Position numbers and translations under genes: made by a program | Notes under the pieces: model-generated | Seen by the model: the letters and a program-made list of their open reading frames with translations, nothing else | What the model was told of the DNA's origin: nothing | Databases searched by the model: none | Assembly: GCA_036743055.1 (NCBI GenBank) | Contig: DAINQE010000001.1 | Location: 83,716-147,715 of the forward strand | DNA length: 64,000 nt | Origin: Sabulitectum sp036743055 | GTDB lineage: Bacteria; Fermentibacterota; Fermentibacteria; Fermentibacterales; JCC-6 | Direction: 5' to 3' | In this document: one piece after another, positions 37,538 through 46,439 of the stretch | How positions within the stretch are numbered: the stretch's first letter is position 1 | Layout: each line of letters begins with the position of its first letter

Positions 37538-38755
37538 CTGCCGGGTCTGTCATGGAAACTTGCGTGGCGCTATCTCAGGCGTCATCCCCGAAGGAGGAGC
37601 CTGGCCTTCGCTTCGGTGGTGAGTACCGCCGGAGTGGCCCTGGGAGTTGCCGCCCTTGTGGTGGTCATGGGGGTGCTTTCGGGACTCGAGGAATTCATCG
37701 GTACCAGCGTGCAGGCCGTTGACGCCCCATTGGCGGTGGTTAACCCCGGCGGTGAAGTAAGCTCTGACTCCTCTTTTGCCGAAGCACTTGAAGCCCTTCC
37801 CCAGGTCCGGGGAGCCTACCCCTACATCGACGGGGAAGCGGTGGTGCGGATGCCCTCCAGGAACAGTGAAGCGGGCTGCCTGGTAAGGGGGATAACCCCC
37901 GGAAGCTTCACCGCCTCGGGTCTGGACACCATGCTTATTTGGGGGGATCCCCCTTCTCTTTCAGAAGAAGGACTCCCAGGGGCCGTACTGGGCGTGTACC
38001 TTTCGGAGGACTTCATGCACAGCGCCGGTGACACACTGCTTTTCTTTCCCCCGGAGGCTTTTTTCACAGGGGGAAGGGCCGGCGCGGGAAGGGCGGTGCT
38101 CGCAGGGGCCATCGAAACCGGTCTGCCCGCCAATGACAGGAGGATAGCCTACCTGCCCATAGAGACAGCCTCCAGGATGTTCATGCCCGGGGAAGGTTAC
38201 ACCGGATATTTCATCATCCCTTCCAGCGGGTACTCCCTCGAGGAGGTCACCTCGGCGGTCGCCGGCGTTCTCCCCGATTCCCTGGAAGCGCTTACATGGC
38301 AGCAGAGGAATCCTGCGCTGTACGCAAGCCTGGAACTGGAGAGGATGGGTTCCTTCGCGGCGATCCTTCTCATAACCCTGGTGGCTTCCTTCAACATCAC
38401 CGGAACCATCTCCAGGACCGTTGTGGAAAGAAGAAGGGACGTGGCCGTGCTGAAATCCATGGGCGCCGAAAGGAAGCTCATTCTCAAGGTGTTCCTCTGG
38501 GAAGGCATGCTGGTGGGCCTCACAGGGGCCGCCGCCGGGATAGCCCTGGGCCTGGCCGGATGCTGGGCAATAGGCTCCACCGGGCTCATCCAGATCCCGG
38601 ATGTGTACTCCTTCCACGACAGCTTTCCAATGAAGGTCTCTCCCCCTGCAGTTCTGGCCGCGGGAGGGGCCGCGGTACTCATAAGTCTGCTTGCGGCTGT
38701 CATACCCGCCGCCAGGGCGGCGTCGCTGGATCCGGTGGAGGGTCTCAGGCAGTGA
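37538..38755 (+). CDS. LolC/LolE-type ABC transporter permease (CTG start)
   Basis: About 405 residues. The first recognised ATG/GTG/TTG in frame is too late and would remove the first membrane helix. CTG at 37538 has TGGAGG 7 nt upstream and yields a family-typical N-terminus, PGLSWKLAWRYLRRHPRRRS. Four membrane segments are expected: one N-terminal (FASVVSTAGVALGVAALVVVM) and three C-terminal, with a large periplasmic domain between. The FtsX motif (RRDVAVLKSMGAERKLILKVF) is present. It would extract or move lipoproteins or lipids with a LolD ATPase, but none is adjacent; one is encoded at 52253. The stop overlaps the next gene by GTGA. Confidence 0.83.
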   Translation: MPGLSWKLAWRYLRRHPRRRSLAFASVVSTAGVALGVAALVVVMGVLSGLEEFIGTSVQAVDAPLAVVNPGGEVSSDSSFAEALEALPQVRGAYPYIDGEAVVRMPSRNSEAGCLVRGITPGSFTASGLDTMLIWGDPPSLSEEGLPGAVLGVYLSEDFMHSAGDTLLFFPPEAFFTGGRAGAGRAVLAGAIETGLPANDRRIAYLPIETASRMFMPGEGYTGYFIIPSSGYSLEEVTSAVAGVLPDSLEALTWQQRNPALYASLELERMGSFAAILLITLVASFNITGTISRTVVERRRDVAVLKSMGAERKLILKVFLWEGMLVGLTGAAAGIALGLAGCWAIGSTGLIQIPDVYSFHDSFPMKVSPPAVLAAGGAAVLISLLAAVIPAARAASLDPVEGLRQ

Positions 38756-39660
38756 GTCTGCTCCTGCTCCTTCTCTCTTCATTCTCCCCCGGGGACTCGG
38801 CCATGGTCCTTGCGAACCTCAGGTTCATCCCTGAAGCTGCGGTGCTCTACGCGCAGATGGCGGCGGTGGAGAACGGCGAATGGCTGGTGGGCTACGGAAG
38901 GCTCCTGGAAGCCTCCGGCGATTTCACCGGGGCCAGAAGGATATACGGTCTTGCCCTGGGGCGGAGTTCGGATACCGGATCCTCCAGATGGCTGATGAAC
39001 CGCAGGGCGGGAACGGCTCCGCTGGATACGACAATAGTACTCCTGGTGAGGGTGGCGAACACGGGAAGCGTCGCAGCCAGGAACATTCAGGTCCTCATTC
39101 CGGAACCGGTGGAGCACCCGCCCTTCCAGGACCTTGATGTAATCACTTCGGATTTCTGCGTTTCAATGGGGATGTTCACCGCGGAGATCCCATGCCTCGC
39201 ACCGGGGGACACAGCGGTTCTCGCAGCTGGTCTGCGGATCTTCCAGACCCCGGGCACGATGAGGCCGGTAACCGCTGAGATCAGCGATGAAACGATTGGA
39301 ACCCTGGCCGGGCTAATGAGGGACATGCCCGTTCCCGATGCCCTCCCCGGCCCGTGCGTTCCCATGTGCCAGGAGCTGCGGGATCAAGCCGGCGGATCAG
39401 GGGTGGCGCTGTCGGTGGAGGGAGGTCTCACGGTGGATTCAGGAGAACTGGTCTTCCACGCGTGGAACCGCATCAGGGGAACCGGGGTGAGGCTGGATCC
39501 CCTTCTTTTCAAGACCGATTCCCTCCTCGCGGTGGCTCATTGGCCAACCGACGTGATACCCCTCTGGGAACTGGATGCCACCGATGGCTACGAACTCACG
39601 CTGCTCTTCGACAGCGATCTCTACCGGCTTGAAGGCGCCATGGAGGCCAGGTTCAAATAG
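38752..39660 (+). CDS. Exported protein with CARDB-like and possible transglutaminase-like region
   Basis: 302 residues from a GTG whose GTGA overlaps the permease stop. A short signal peptide (SLLLLLLSSFSPGDSA) is followed by a helical, TPR-like segment. A CARDB-like adhesion fold comes next (TTIVLLVRVANTGSVAARN). The last third has CVPMCQELRDQAGG and then FHAWNRIRGTG, the spacing of a transglutaminase Cys and His, with an Asp later (ELDATDG). The transglutaminase reading is tentative. It is translated with the permease and may be its envelope partner. It stops 7 nt before the convergent thiL stop. Confidence 0.65.
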   Translation: MSLLLLLLSSFSPGDSAMVLANLRFIPEAAVLYAQMAAVENGEWLVGYGRLLEASGDFTGARRIYGLALGRSSDTGSSRWLMNRRAGTAPLDTTIVLLVRVANTGSVAARNIQVLIPEPVEHPPFQDLDVITSDFCVSMGMFTAEIPCLAPGDTAVLAAGLRIFQTPGTMRPVTAEISDETIGTLAGLMRDMPVPDALPGPCVPMCQELRDQAGGSGVALSVEGGLTVDSGELVFHAWNRIRGTGVRLDPLLFKTDSLLAVAHWPTDVIPLWELDATDGYELTLLFDSDLYRLEGAMEARFK

Positions 39661-39667
39661 CCTCCCA

Positions 39668-40582
39668 TCAGCTGAAGTGGTCGTATCCACCCTGACCGGA
39701 GTCTATCCTCTTGCCATCGGCGATGACATGAAGCTCGCCATCCCCGGTAACACGGCCTATCATCGCCGCTCCCTGAACCTCGGCGCCCGGCGGAAGGGAA
39801 AAGAGCAGCTCGAAGTCCTCCCCTGCGGAACATGCTTCCAGCGGCCTTCCGGAACAGTAGGGCACCAGAGGCACCCGGCCCAGGTCCAGTGAAACACCAG
39901 CTCCGCTCTCCTCCATGATGTGCCTGCACTCTGAGAAAAGACCGTCGGATATGTCTATCGCAGCCTTTCCTCCGGCAGCTCTTATACCCTGGACCGCGTC
40001 GAATCTGGCCCTGGGCTCAAGGAACAGGCGTACCTGTTCCGTTTCCTCGGCGGTAAGCTCCATTTCCCTGGAGCGTTCCAGCAGTTCAGGGGAGTCCAGC
40101 GCTCTTCCCAGGGGTCCCGTTACCCAGAGGGTCTCACCGGGGGTGGCCGCGCTCCTCAGCAGAGGAGGGGCTTCTCCGCAGTCCCCGATGGCGGTAAGGG
40201 TAACACCGAACACCGGCCCCCTTACCGTTTCGCCCCCTGCAAGGGAGCAGTCCGGCCTGGAGGTGAGGCCCCTGTAGAAATCCATTATCCAGCCGACCTC
40301 GATGTCCCCTGGGAGCATAAGGGAACTGAAAAGGTATCCCGGCGGGCATCCCATTGCGGCAAGGTCTGAGAGAGTGGCCTCAAGAAGCCTTTCAGCGGTT
40401 CTTTCCGCGGTGGTCCACCACCTGTGGAAATGGGTTCCCTGGAAGAAGGAATCGGTGGTGACCACAGGTGTGGACAGGTTTTTCAGGACCGCGGCGTCGT
40501 CCCCGGCCAGAGCCATGGGGAACTCCCTTCTCAGGGCTTCTATGAAACCCCTCTCTCCCATCTCGCCTATCCTGGCGCTCAT
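39668..40582 (-). CDS. thiL: Thiamine-monophosphate kinase
   Basis: 304 residues. The family's AIR-synthase-like fold is recognised by LAGDDAAVL and VVTTDSFFQGTHF near the start, LSDLAAMGCPPGYLFSSL, LAGGETVRGP, and AIDISDGLFSECRHI; the aspartates bind Mg-ATP. It phosphorylates TMP to the cofactor TPP. The start overlaps the mtnP stop (ATGA). No other thiamine gene is in the window. Confidence 0.95.
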   Translation of the reverse strand: MSARIGEMGERGFIEALRREFPMALAGDDAAVLKNLSTPVVTTDSFFQGTHFHRWWTTAERTAERLLEATLSDLAAMGCPPGYLFSSLMLPGDIEVGWIMDFYRGLTSRPDCSLAGGETVRGPVFGVTLTAIGDCGEAPPLLRSAATPGETLWVTGPLGRALDSPELLERSREMELTAEETEQVRLFLEPRARFDAVQGIRAAGGKAAIDISDGLFSECRHIMEESGAGVSLDLGRVPLVPYCSGRPLEACSAGEDFELLFSLPPGAEVQGAAMIGRVTGDGELHVIADGKRIDSGQGGYDHFS

Positions 40583-41433
40583 CTCTTCAGTATGGTGCCA
40601 AGTTCCGCAAGCCTGGACTCTGCGGCGGCTTCAGGGGCTGTCATGGATCCCAGCGGGGCCCTGCAGGCGGCGGAGCATAACGGCGCTTCCGAAAGCAGAA
40701 GAAGCGCCTCGGCAAGAACGCTTTTCGCCATCTTCACATTGTCCTTCACCACCTGAATCACCATTTCCACAGTAACCGCCTCCTCCGACTGGTGCCAGCA
40801 GTCGTAGTCGGTGCTCATGGCCAGGGTGCCGTAGCAGATCCCGGCTTCCCTTGCAAGCTTCGCCTCCGGCAGCGTGGTCATTCCTATGAGGTCGAACCCC
40901 TGCCTTCTGTAGAACTCGCTTTCCGCCCTGCTGCTGAAGGCGGGCCCCTCCATCACAACAAGGGTGCCTCCGTCGTGAACCACTGCTCCGGCATTACGGC
41001 ATGCCTTTACCAGCAGCTCCCTCAGCCCCGGACAGTAGGGGTCGCCGAAGGGAGCGTGGGCTACGACCCCGTCCCCGAAGAAGGTTGAACGCCTTATCCC
41101 CCTGGTCCTGTCGAAGAGCTGATCCGGAACCACGAAGTGCCTGGGCTCGATCTCCTCCCTGAGGCTGCCCACCGCGTTGAAGCTTATCAGGGTGTCCGCC
41201 CCCATGCTCTTCAAGGCGTAGATATTGGCGGCGTAGGGGACCTCGGATGGAGAGAACCTGTGTCCGTCGCCGTGCCTGGGTATGAAGGCAAGGTCCATCC
41301 CGTGCATCCTGCCCAGGGTAATGTCCGAGGATGGGTCCCCGTAGGGGGTCTGAATCCTGCGAGTACTGAGTATCTCAACACCGGGAATGGTGTATATTCC
41401 GCTTCCGCCTATGATCCCCACTGTTCGGTTCAT
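40579..41433 (-). CDS. mtnP: S-methyl-5'-thioadenosine phosphorylase
   Basis: 284 residues. The phosphate site GIIGGSGIYTIPGVE, the sequence FIPRHGDGHRFSPSEVPYAANI, the substrate site MEGPAFSSRAESEFYR and TDYDCWHQSEEAVTV are those of MTAP/PNP-type enzymes. It cleaves methylthioadenosine from polyamine or SAM use. The C-terminal 20 residues are Ala/Ser-rich and longer than typical. An AAAGGAATGAC site precedes the ATG. It leads a two-gene unit with thiL and is divergent from rlmN across 48 nt, in which a minus-strand TATATT (41462-41467) may be its -10. Confidence 0.95.
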   Translation of the reverse strand: MNRTVGIIGGSGIYTIPGVEILSTRRIQTPYGDPSSDITLGRMHGMDLAFIPRHGDGHRFSPSEVPYAANIYALKSMGADTLISFNAVGSLREEIEPRHFVVPDQLFDRTRGIRRSTFFGDGVVAHAPFGDPYCPGLRELLVKACRNAGAVVHDGGTLVVMEGPAFSSRAESEFYRRQGFDLIGMTTLPEAKLAREAGICYGTLAMSTDYDCWHQSEEAVTVEMVIQVVKDNVKMAKSVLAEALLLLSEAPLCSAACRAPLGSMTAPEAAAESRLAELGTILKR

Positions 41434-41481
41434 GTCATTCCTTTCCGTTCCGTTCAGCGGTCAATATACGAAGGAGCGAGG

Positions 41482-42540
41482 TTGCCGGTAAGAATACTCT
41501 CACTGACGTTTCAGGAACTGGAAAAGTGGCTGGTGAACGAAATGGGGGAAAAGGCCTTCCGGGCGAAGCAGATATTCACCTGGCTCCATTTCAGGAGGGT
41601 CCGGTCTTTCTCCCGGATGACTGATGTTTCCCTGGCCCTGCGCTCCCGGCTTGAGGAAACCGCGGAGATAACGGTACCCCGCCGGGAAAGTGCCGCGGAG
41701 GCTCCTGATGGTACCGTGAAGTACCTTCTGAGCCTTCCAGGAGGGCCGGCGGAGTCGGTCCTGATACCGGATCCCCCAAGGCTCACGGCATGCCTGTCCA
41801 CCCAGTACGGATGCAGGATGGGCTGCAGGTTCTGCATGACCGGTTCAGCCGGTTTCCACGGCAACATGACCGCCGACGAGATAGTGTCCCAGCTCTACAC
41901 CATGGCGGAGGGTTCCAGGAACAGGATCAGCAATGTGGTCCTCATGGGAATGGGGGAACCCATGGACAACTGGGAGAGCGTGGCCGCCGCCCTGGACATC
42001 ATGAGCCACGACAGGGGGATATGCATCGGGCAGAGGAAGATAACGGTTTCCACCGTGGGTATTCCCGGAGGGATCGCCAAGCTGATCGACCTTAAGAAGC
42101 AGTACGGACTGGCGGTATCACTCCACAGCGCGGTGGAATCCGTGAGAAGGAGCCTCATCCCTGTCGCTTCCGCACTGACCCTCCCGGAACTGAAGGAAGA
42201 CATGCTCAGGTACACCGAAGCCACGGGCCGCAGGGTCACACTGGAGTACTGCCTGATCCGCGGGGTGAACGACTCGCTTTCCCATGCCTCGGCCCTGGCA
42301 GCCTATGCCTCGGGGCTGCCCTGCAAGATAAACCTGCTGATCTACAACCCCGTACCCGGTCTGGAATGGGAAAGACCCCCGGAAACTGCGGTGAAGGAGT
42401 TCACCGAGTTCCTCTACCCCAGGTGTCAGGCCGTTACCCTGAGAAGGTCCAGGGGAGGGAAGGTGGCAGGGGCCTGCGGACAGCTGGGCGCTTCGGTGCT
42501 CGAGGATCCCGCTAGAAAACCAGGCTTCCCTGTATCCTGA
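41482..42540 (+). CDS. rlmN: 23S rRNA (adenine2503-C2)-methyltransferase
   Basis: 352 residues from TTG at 41482, chosen because AAGGAG stands 5 nt upstream and the protein then starts normally (PVRILSLTFQELEKWL). The radical SAM cluster motif is CRMGCRFC (C-x3-C-x2-C). VLMGMGEPMDNW and the C-terminal ACGQL with the catalytic Cys are diagnostic. It methylates A2503 of 23S rRNA (and possibly tRNA). A longer open frame from 41137 overlaps mtnP and is discarded. It overlaps the convergent barrel gene by 29 nt. Confidence 0.95.
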   Translation: MPVRILSLTFQELEKWLVNEMGEKAFRAKQIFTWLHFRRVRSFSRMTDVSLALRSRLEETAEITVPRRESAAEAPDGTVKYLLSLPGGPAESVLIPDPPRLTACLSTQYGCRMGCRFCMTGSAGFHGNMTADEIVSQLYTMAEGSRNRISNVVLMGMGEPMDNWESVAAALDIMSHDRGICIGQRKITVSTVGIPGGIAKLIDLKKQYGLAVSLHSAVESVRRSLIPVASALTLPELKEDMLRYTEATGRRVTLEYCLIRGVNDSLSHASALAAYASGLPCKINLLIYNPVPGLEWERPPETAVKEFTEFLYPRCQAVTLRRSRGGKVAGACGQLGASVLEDPARKPGFPVS

Positions 42541-43090
42541 GGCCGCTGAGGTCCTCTTCCGTTTCCCCTGCGACACCACCGCCGGTGGGAACCCATTCGC
42601 CGATCAGGGTCAGGTCGAAGAAGCTGTTCTCTCCGGTCTTGATCCTGGTTCCCACCTCTATGCCAAGCATTGCCCCGCCGGTGCTAGTGGTCTCGACTCC
42701 GGAATCGTCCGCGGCTGAATCCCAGACCAGGATGCCTCCACCTGTTACCCCCATGAAGGGTTCCAGGGCCCTGGAACCGGCATAGGGCCTGTAGAAGGGG
42801 AACTTCCTGTAGCCCAGACTTAGGATCACCGCTGTTATTCCGTCGTAGTCCTCATTGTCGGTGCCGCAGAAAGCCGGCCCAGCTGTGAGCCGGAACATGT
42901 CCTCCTGGAACATGGGTGTTTCGATACCCGCCATGAACCCGTATCCGACGGTCAGTTCGCTGTCCTCGTTCATCAGCCCCGGAAGCCAGGCTCCGCCTCC
43001 AATAACGAAGTCCATGGCATCCCTGGCCGGTTCCTCCTGTGCCGCGGCAGAGAAAGCCGCAAGCAGCAGGACCGCTGTCAATACTTTCAT
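42512..43090 (-). CDS. Predicted outer-membrane barrel protein
   Basis: 192 residues from ATG 43090, placed 7 nt after GGGGG; a TTG at 43096 is a weaker choice. It has a signal peptide (MKVLTAVLLLAAFSAAAQ), beta-strands with aromatic residues (ELTVGYGFMAGIETPMF; ILSLGYRKFPFYRPYAGS; MLGIEVGTRIKTG) and a C-terminal Phe in IQGSLVF. It probably is a small porin-like or OmpW-like barrel with no recognised family. Convergent with rlmN. Confidence 0.65.
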   Translation of the reverse strand: MKVLTAVLLLAAFSAAAQEEPARDAMDFVIGGGAWLPGLMNEDSELTVGYGFMAGIETPMFQEDMFRLTAGPAFCGTDNEDYDGITAVILSLGYRKFPFYRPYAGSRALEPFMGVTGGGILVWDSAADDSGVETTSTGGAMLGIEVGTRIKTGENSFFDLTLIGEWVPTGGGVAGETEEDLSGLRIQGSLVF

Positions 43091-43105
43091 GATCAACCCC
43101 CTTTT

Positions 43106-43630
43106 TCAGTTCTCTATTCCCCGTCTTGCGGAAAGCCCTTCCGTATTGTAGTAGTGCTTTATCTCAAGCATTTCTGTGACGAGGTCCGCCTTTTCCAGGA
43201 TTCTATCGGTTGCGTACCTGCCGGTAAAGACCAGCTCAACCGAGCCAGGTCTTGACCCTATGAGCTCAATGGCAACTTCTTCCTGAAGTACCCCCATATG
43301 CACTGCGACACATATCTCATCGGCTCCCACCAGTCCGAACTTTCCCGAATGCATGGCTTCACCGGTGGCTTCAGCGGCCATGAGGGCGTTCTTCAGGTCA
43401 TCCGGGGAGGGCTTCTCGCCTGGATTGATGAAGGCCTGCCCGCCGAACTGGCGGATGGTTATCTCGGGAAATCTCCGGGGAAGGCAGAGTTCCGAGTACT
43501 CCTGGCCCTTCATGAACTGGGCTATGAAAACCCCCATCCCCGAGCAGGCCGCCCTGACCGAGAGACCCAGCAGAGCGGTGGTCTTTCCCTTTCCGTTCCC
43601 CGTATAGACCTGAAACCTGCCTGTACCCAC
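43106..43630 (-). CDS. cobO: Cob(I)yrinic acid a,c-diamide adenosyltransferase
   Basis: 174 residues, GTG start. P-loop GNGKGKTTALLG at the N-terminus, then GVFIAQFMKGQ, and LVGADEICVAVHMGVL with VELVFTGRYATD, typical of the CobO/BtuR family. It adenosylates corrinoid to make coenzyme B12, consistent with the B12-binding radical SAM protein elsewhere in the window. It starts 3 nt after the DUF1028 gene stop. The ribosome site is weak (GGGAGC 9 nt upstream). Confidence 0.93.
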   Translation of the reverse strand: MGTGRFQVYTGNGKGKTTALLGLSVRAACSGMGVFIAQFMKGQEYSELCLPRRFPEITIRQFGGQAFINPGEKPSPDDLKNALMAAEATGEAMHSGKFGLVGADEICVAVHMGVLQEEVAIELIGSRPGSVELVFTGRYATDRILEKADLVTEMLEIKHYYNTEGLSARRGIEN

Positions 43631-43633
43631 GGT

Positions 43634-44638
43634 TCATTCGCTCCCTTCAAGGAACCTCGCCAGCTGTTCCTGCAGATAAACGTTATCCGGATCCAGCTCC
43701 AGGGCGATCCCTGCCTGTTCCACGGCCTGGGAGACCAGACCGCTTCTGTAGAGGGCCTCAGCCAGTGTGTCCCTTATATTCGCGTCCCCGGGGGCGAGTT
43801 CCACAGCTTTTTCAGCCATTTCCACCGCCTCTTCCAGCATCAGGTCCCTGGTGGCCAGCTCCCAGGCTCCCAGGTTCAGCAGCTGGGGATTGTCGCTTCC
43901 CTGTATGGACAGCCTGCCCAGGATGTGGAGCATTCGCTCTTCCGCCACCGGATCGGTATCCATTCCCCCGGCGTAAACCGGAAGGCAGTTGTACAGCTCC
44001 CAGGTGTAAAGATGATCTCCCAGTACCGCAAGCGGGTCTGGGTTGTCGTTCACCACCAGTTCCACGAACCTGTCGGTGGCCCCGGAATGCCCTCCGGCCT
44101 CCCTCACCACCAGAAGTCCAGCGGACTGCCTGCCCCGGGAATCCCCGCCGGCAGCCTCACCTGCCAGCAGCGCCGCGTAGAGCCTTTCAGCCAGGGGCAG
44201 CCCCTCCGTCTCCAGATAGGCCCTCTCCATTTCGCTTACCACCTCAGGCCCGGTGAGGATGTTGCCCTGGATGGTGTAACCCTCTCCCTGGACTGAACCT
44301 GCCCAGGCCATGCAGCCGCTTCCGGTGAAGGCCGCGGCGTTGCCCCATGCGTCAACGATACCAAGCTGTCTCTGTTCCCTGAGGGAATCTTCCTGGGTGA
44401 GGGCATCGATCGCCCCTTGAGCGCCCAGACCCTCCGAGAGCAAAGAGAGACCCTCAGTACCGTAATAATGGTTGGTCCAGGACTGTGTGGCCACGGCACC
44501 GGCCCCCGCCTCTGCCCAGGCCACCGAGTGGTAAGCGAAGGGCACGCATGAAGCAACCGCAACTCCCCATTCCGAGGCCTCCGAATCGTATGCCGCTATG
44601 GAAAAGGTAGACAGCAGAGAGAAAAGGATCAATGACAT
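43634..44638 (-). CDS. DUF1028 family exported protein with C-terminal TPRs
   Basis: 334 residues. DUF1028 proteins share an Ntn-hydrolase-like fold. The signature here is TFSIAAYDSEASEWGVAVAS with AGAVATQSWTNHYYG and SGCMAWAGSVQGEGYTIQGN. Two or three TPRs follow (about 240-334). A weak hydrophobic N-terminus (MSLILFSLLST) may serve as a signal. Substrate is unknown. It begins shortly after the terminator of pckA, and leads into cobO. Confidence 0.85.
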   Translation of the reverse strand: MSLILFSLLSTFSIAAYDSEASEWGVAVASCVPFAYHSVAWAEAGAGAVATQSWTNHYYGTEGLSLLSEGLGAQGAIDALTQEDSLREQRQLGIVDAWGNAAAFTGSGCMAWAGSVQGEGYTIQGNILTGPEVVSEMERAYLETEGLPLAERLYAALLAGEAAGGDSRGRQSAGLLVVREAGGHSGATDRFVELVVNDNPDPLAVLGDHLYTWELYNCLPVYAGGMDTDPVAEERMLHILGRLSIQGSDNPQLLNLGAWELATRDLMLEEAVEMAEKAVELAPGDANIRDTLAEALYRSGLVSQAVEQAGIALELDPDNVYLQEQLARFLEGSE

Positions 44639-44693
44639 GTTTCACCCCGTTCCCGTTGATGCAAATGTATCATTTCCAAGGGTAAGATAATTG

Positions 44694-44720
44694 AAAACCC
44701 CGGCGGATTGCCGGGGTTTT
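44694..44720 (-). terminator. Intrinsic terminator of pckA
   Basis: A perfect 11-bp stem (AAAACCCCGGC/GCCGGGGTTTT) with a 5-nt loop. On the minus strand it begins 20 nt after the pckA stop codon and ends in a TTTT tract. This is the only clear rho-independent terminator seen in the window. Confidence 0.85.
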
Positions 44721-44740
44721 CAGTCATGCTGGATATCGGG

Positions 44741-46399
44741 TCAGATCCCTGGGCACTGTGCGACCACATCCTCCGGGATGTTCTGGTCGCCGTAAGCCTT
44801 CCTGAAATGATCCGCGAACTCGCCGGCCAGTTTCCGTGCCCTGGCCTCGTAGGCTTCCCGGTCCTTCCAGGTGTTCCCAGGCTGAAGCATCGCGCTGTCC
44901 TCTATCCCCGGGCAGGTGGTGGGGACCATGACCTTGAAGAAGGGATCCTCCACCATGTCGCTCTTCTCTATCTCTCCGGTCAGGCAGGCATTTACCATCT
45001 TCCTCGTGAGGGGCAGGTCGATCCTGCTTCCGGTTCCGTATGGCCCACCGGTCCAGCCGGTGTTAATCAGGTATACCTGGGTGCCGTGCTCCTCCATCTT
45101 CCTTCCCAGCAGATCGGCGTACACCTCGGGAAGCCTGGGCATGAAGGGCTCGCCGAAGAACCTTGAGAAAGTGCTCACCGGTTCCTTTATACCGGTCTCG
45201 GTACCCGCCAGCTTGCTGGTGTAGCCCATGAGGAACCAGAGCATTGCCTGCTCCCTTGTGAGCTTCGATACCGGGGGGATGACGCTGTTGGCGTCGGCGG
45301 TAAGGAAGAGGATGGTGCCGGGATGGCCGGACACCGATGATTCCTTGATGTTGGAAAGGTATCTCAGCGGGTAAGAACCCCTGGTGTTGGGCGTGAAGGC
45401 ATCGTCGGAAAGGTCGAACTCTCCGTTGGGGTAGACTACCACGTTCTCTATTATGGAGCCGTGCTTAAGGTAGTGGTCCTCATGGAAACAGGCGGAGTAG
45501 ATCTCCGGCTCCTTCTCAGGGTTGAGATCTATGAGCTTGGCGTAGCAGCCGTTCTCGAAGTTGGCTATCCCGTTGTCGCTCCACCCGTGCTCGTCGTCGC
45601 CGAGAAGGGCCCTGGACGGGTCTGCACTCAGGGTGGTCTTTCCGGTTCCCGACAGCCCCAGAAGAAGGGCGCAGTCACCCTTCTCCCCCTCGTTGGCGCT
45701 GCAGTGTATCGGCAGGATGCCCTCGGCGGGAAGCATGTAGTTCATCACCGTGAACATCAGCTTCTTGATGCTGCCGCAGTAAGCGCTTCCGAAAACTATT
45801 CCAAGACCCCTGTCCATGTCCATGCCCACCATCATGTTGGATGTATGACCCAGGGACGGGTTGCTTCGAAGCCTGCCTTCGTACTTCTCGTGCTTCATCT
45901 TATTGTTCGGGGAGGCGAGCAGGGTGAAACGCCTGTCCCTGAAAATGGACTTCTCAAGGTCCTTTTCGGTGCAGGGGCGGAACATGTTGTCTGTGAACAG
46001 CGCCGTAAGGGCATTATCGGTTACCACCCTCACAGGAAGGGAATACCTGGGGTCGGCGCCTATCACCCTGTCGGTGACGAAGAGTTCGCCGTCTCCCTGG
46101 AACACCTCCAGTATCTCCTCCCAGGCCATGTCGAAGGTATCCTCCTGTATGGGGAGGTTGTTAGGGCTTGTCCAGTCGATCGTTCCCTCGCTGGATTCCC
46201 TTTTGACTATAACGGTGTCCTTGGGGCTTCTGCCCGTGGACTCCACCCTTGTCCAGGTGGCAAGGGCCCCGCAGTCCATGACCACCGCTTCGCGACGGTC
46301 AACCACAGCCTGGATCATTTCCTCCCTGGATATGTTCTCCCTTACCGAGGAACCCATACGGGCGAGCAGACCATCGAGGTCTTCCAGCAAAGACATCAT
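44741..46399 (-). CDS. pckA: ATP-dependent phosphoenolpyruvate carboxykinase
   Basis: About 552 residues. The kinase P-loop GLSGTGKTTLS, FGSAYCGSIKKLMFTVMNYM, and IHCSANEGEKGD identify the ATP-type enzyme; GGPYGTGSRIDLPLTRKMV closes it. It decarboxylates oxaloacetate to PEP for gluconeogenesis. Either ATG at 46399 or the adjacent ATG at 46396 (6 nt from GAGGGG) is the start. A longer open frame to 46600 lacks homology. A strong terminator follows, and a candidate promoter precedes it. Confidence 0.96.
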   Translation of the reverse strand: MMSLLEDLDGLLARMGSSVRENISREEMIQAVVDRREAVVMDCGALATWTRVESTGRSPKDTVIVKRESSEGTIDWTSPNNLPIQEDTFDMAWEEILEVFQGDGELFVTDRVIGADPRYSLPVRVVTDNALTALFTDNMFRPCTEKDLEKSIFRDRRFTLLASPNNKMKHEKYEGRLRSNPSLGHTSNMMVGMDMDRGLGIVFGSAYCGSIKKLMFTVMNYMLPAEGILPIHCSANEGEKGDCALLLGLSGTGKTTLSADPSRALLGDDEHGWSDNGIANFENGCYAKLIDLNPEKEPEIYSACFHEDHYLKHGSIIENVVVYPNGEFDLSDDAFTPNTRGSYPLRYLSNIKESSVSGHPGTILFLTADANSVIPPVSKLTREQAMLWFLMGYTSKLAGTETGIKEPVSTFSRFFGEPFMPRLPEVYADLLGRKMEEHGTQVYLINTGWTGGPYGTGSRIDLPLTRKMVNACLTGEIEKSDMVEDPFFKVMVPTTCPGIEDSAMLQPGNTWKDREAYEARARKLAGEFADHFRKAYGDQNIPEDVVAQCPGI

Positions 46400-46439
46400 A
46401 CACCCCTCTTTGTTCTGTTTGGATTTTGAGTGACCATGA

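Noticed and set aside
38296..38751. Extension of the CARDB-like gene upstream into the permease
   Set aside because: The extra part is an out-of-frame read of the permease; GTG at 38752 with GTGA coupling is the natural start.
45461..46429. 322-codon plus-strand frame opposite pckA
   Set aside because: Antisense shadow of a conserved gene; no recognisable domain or start context.
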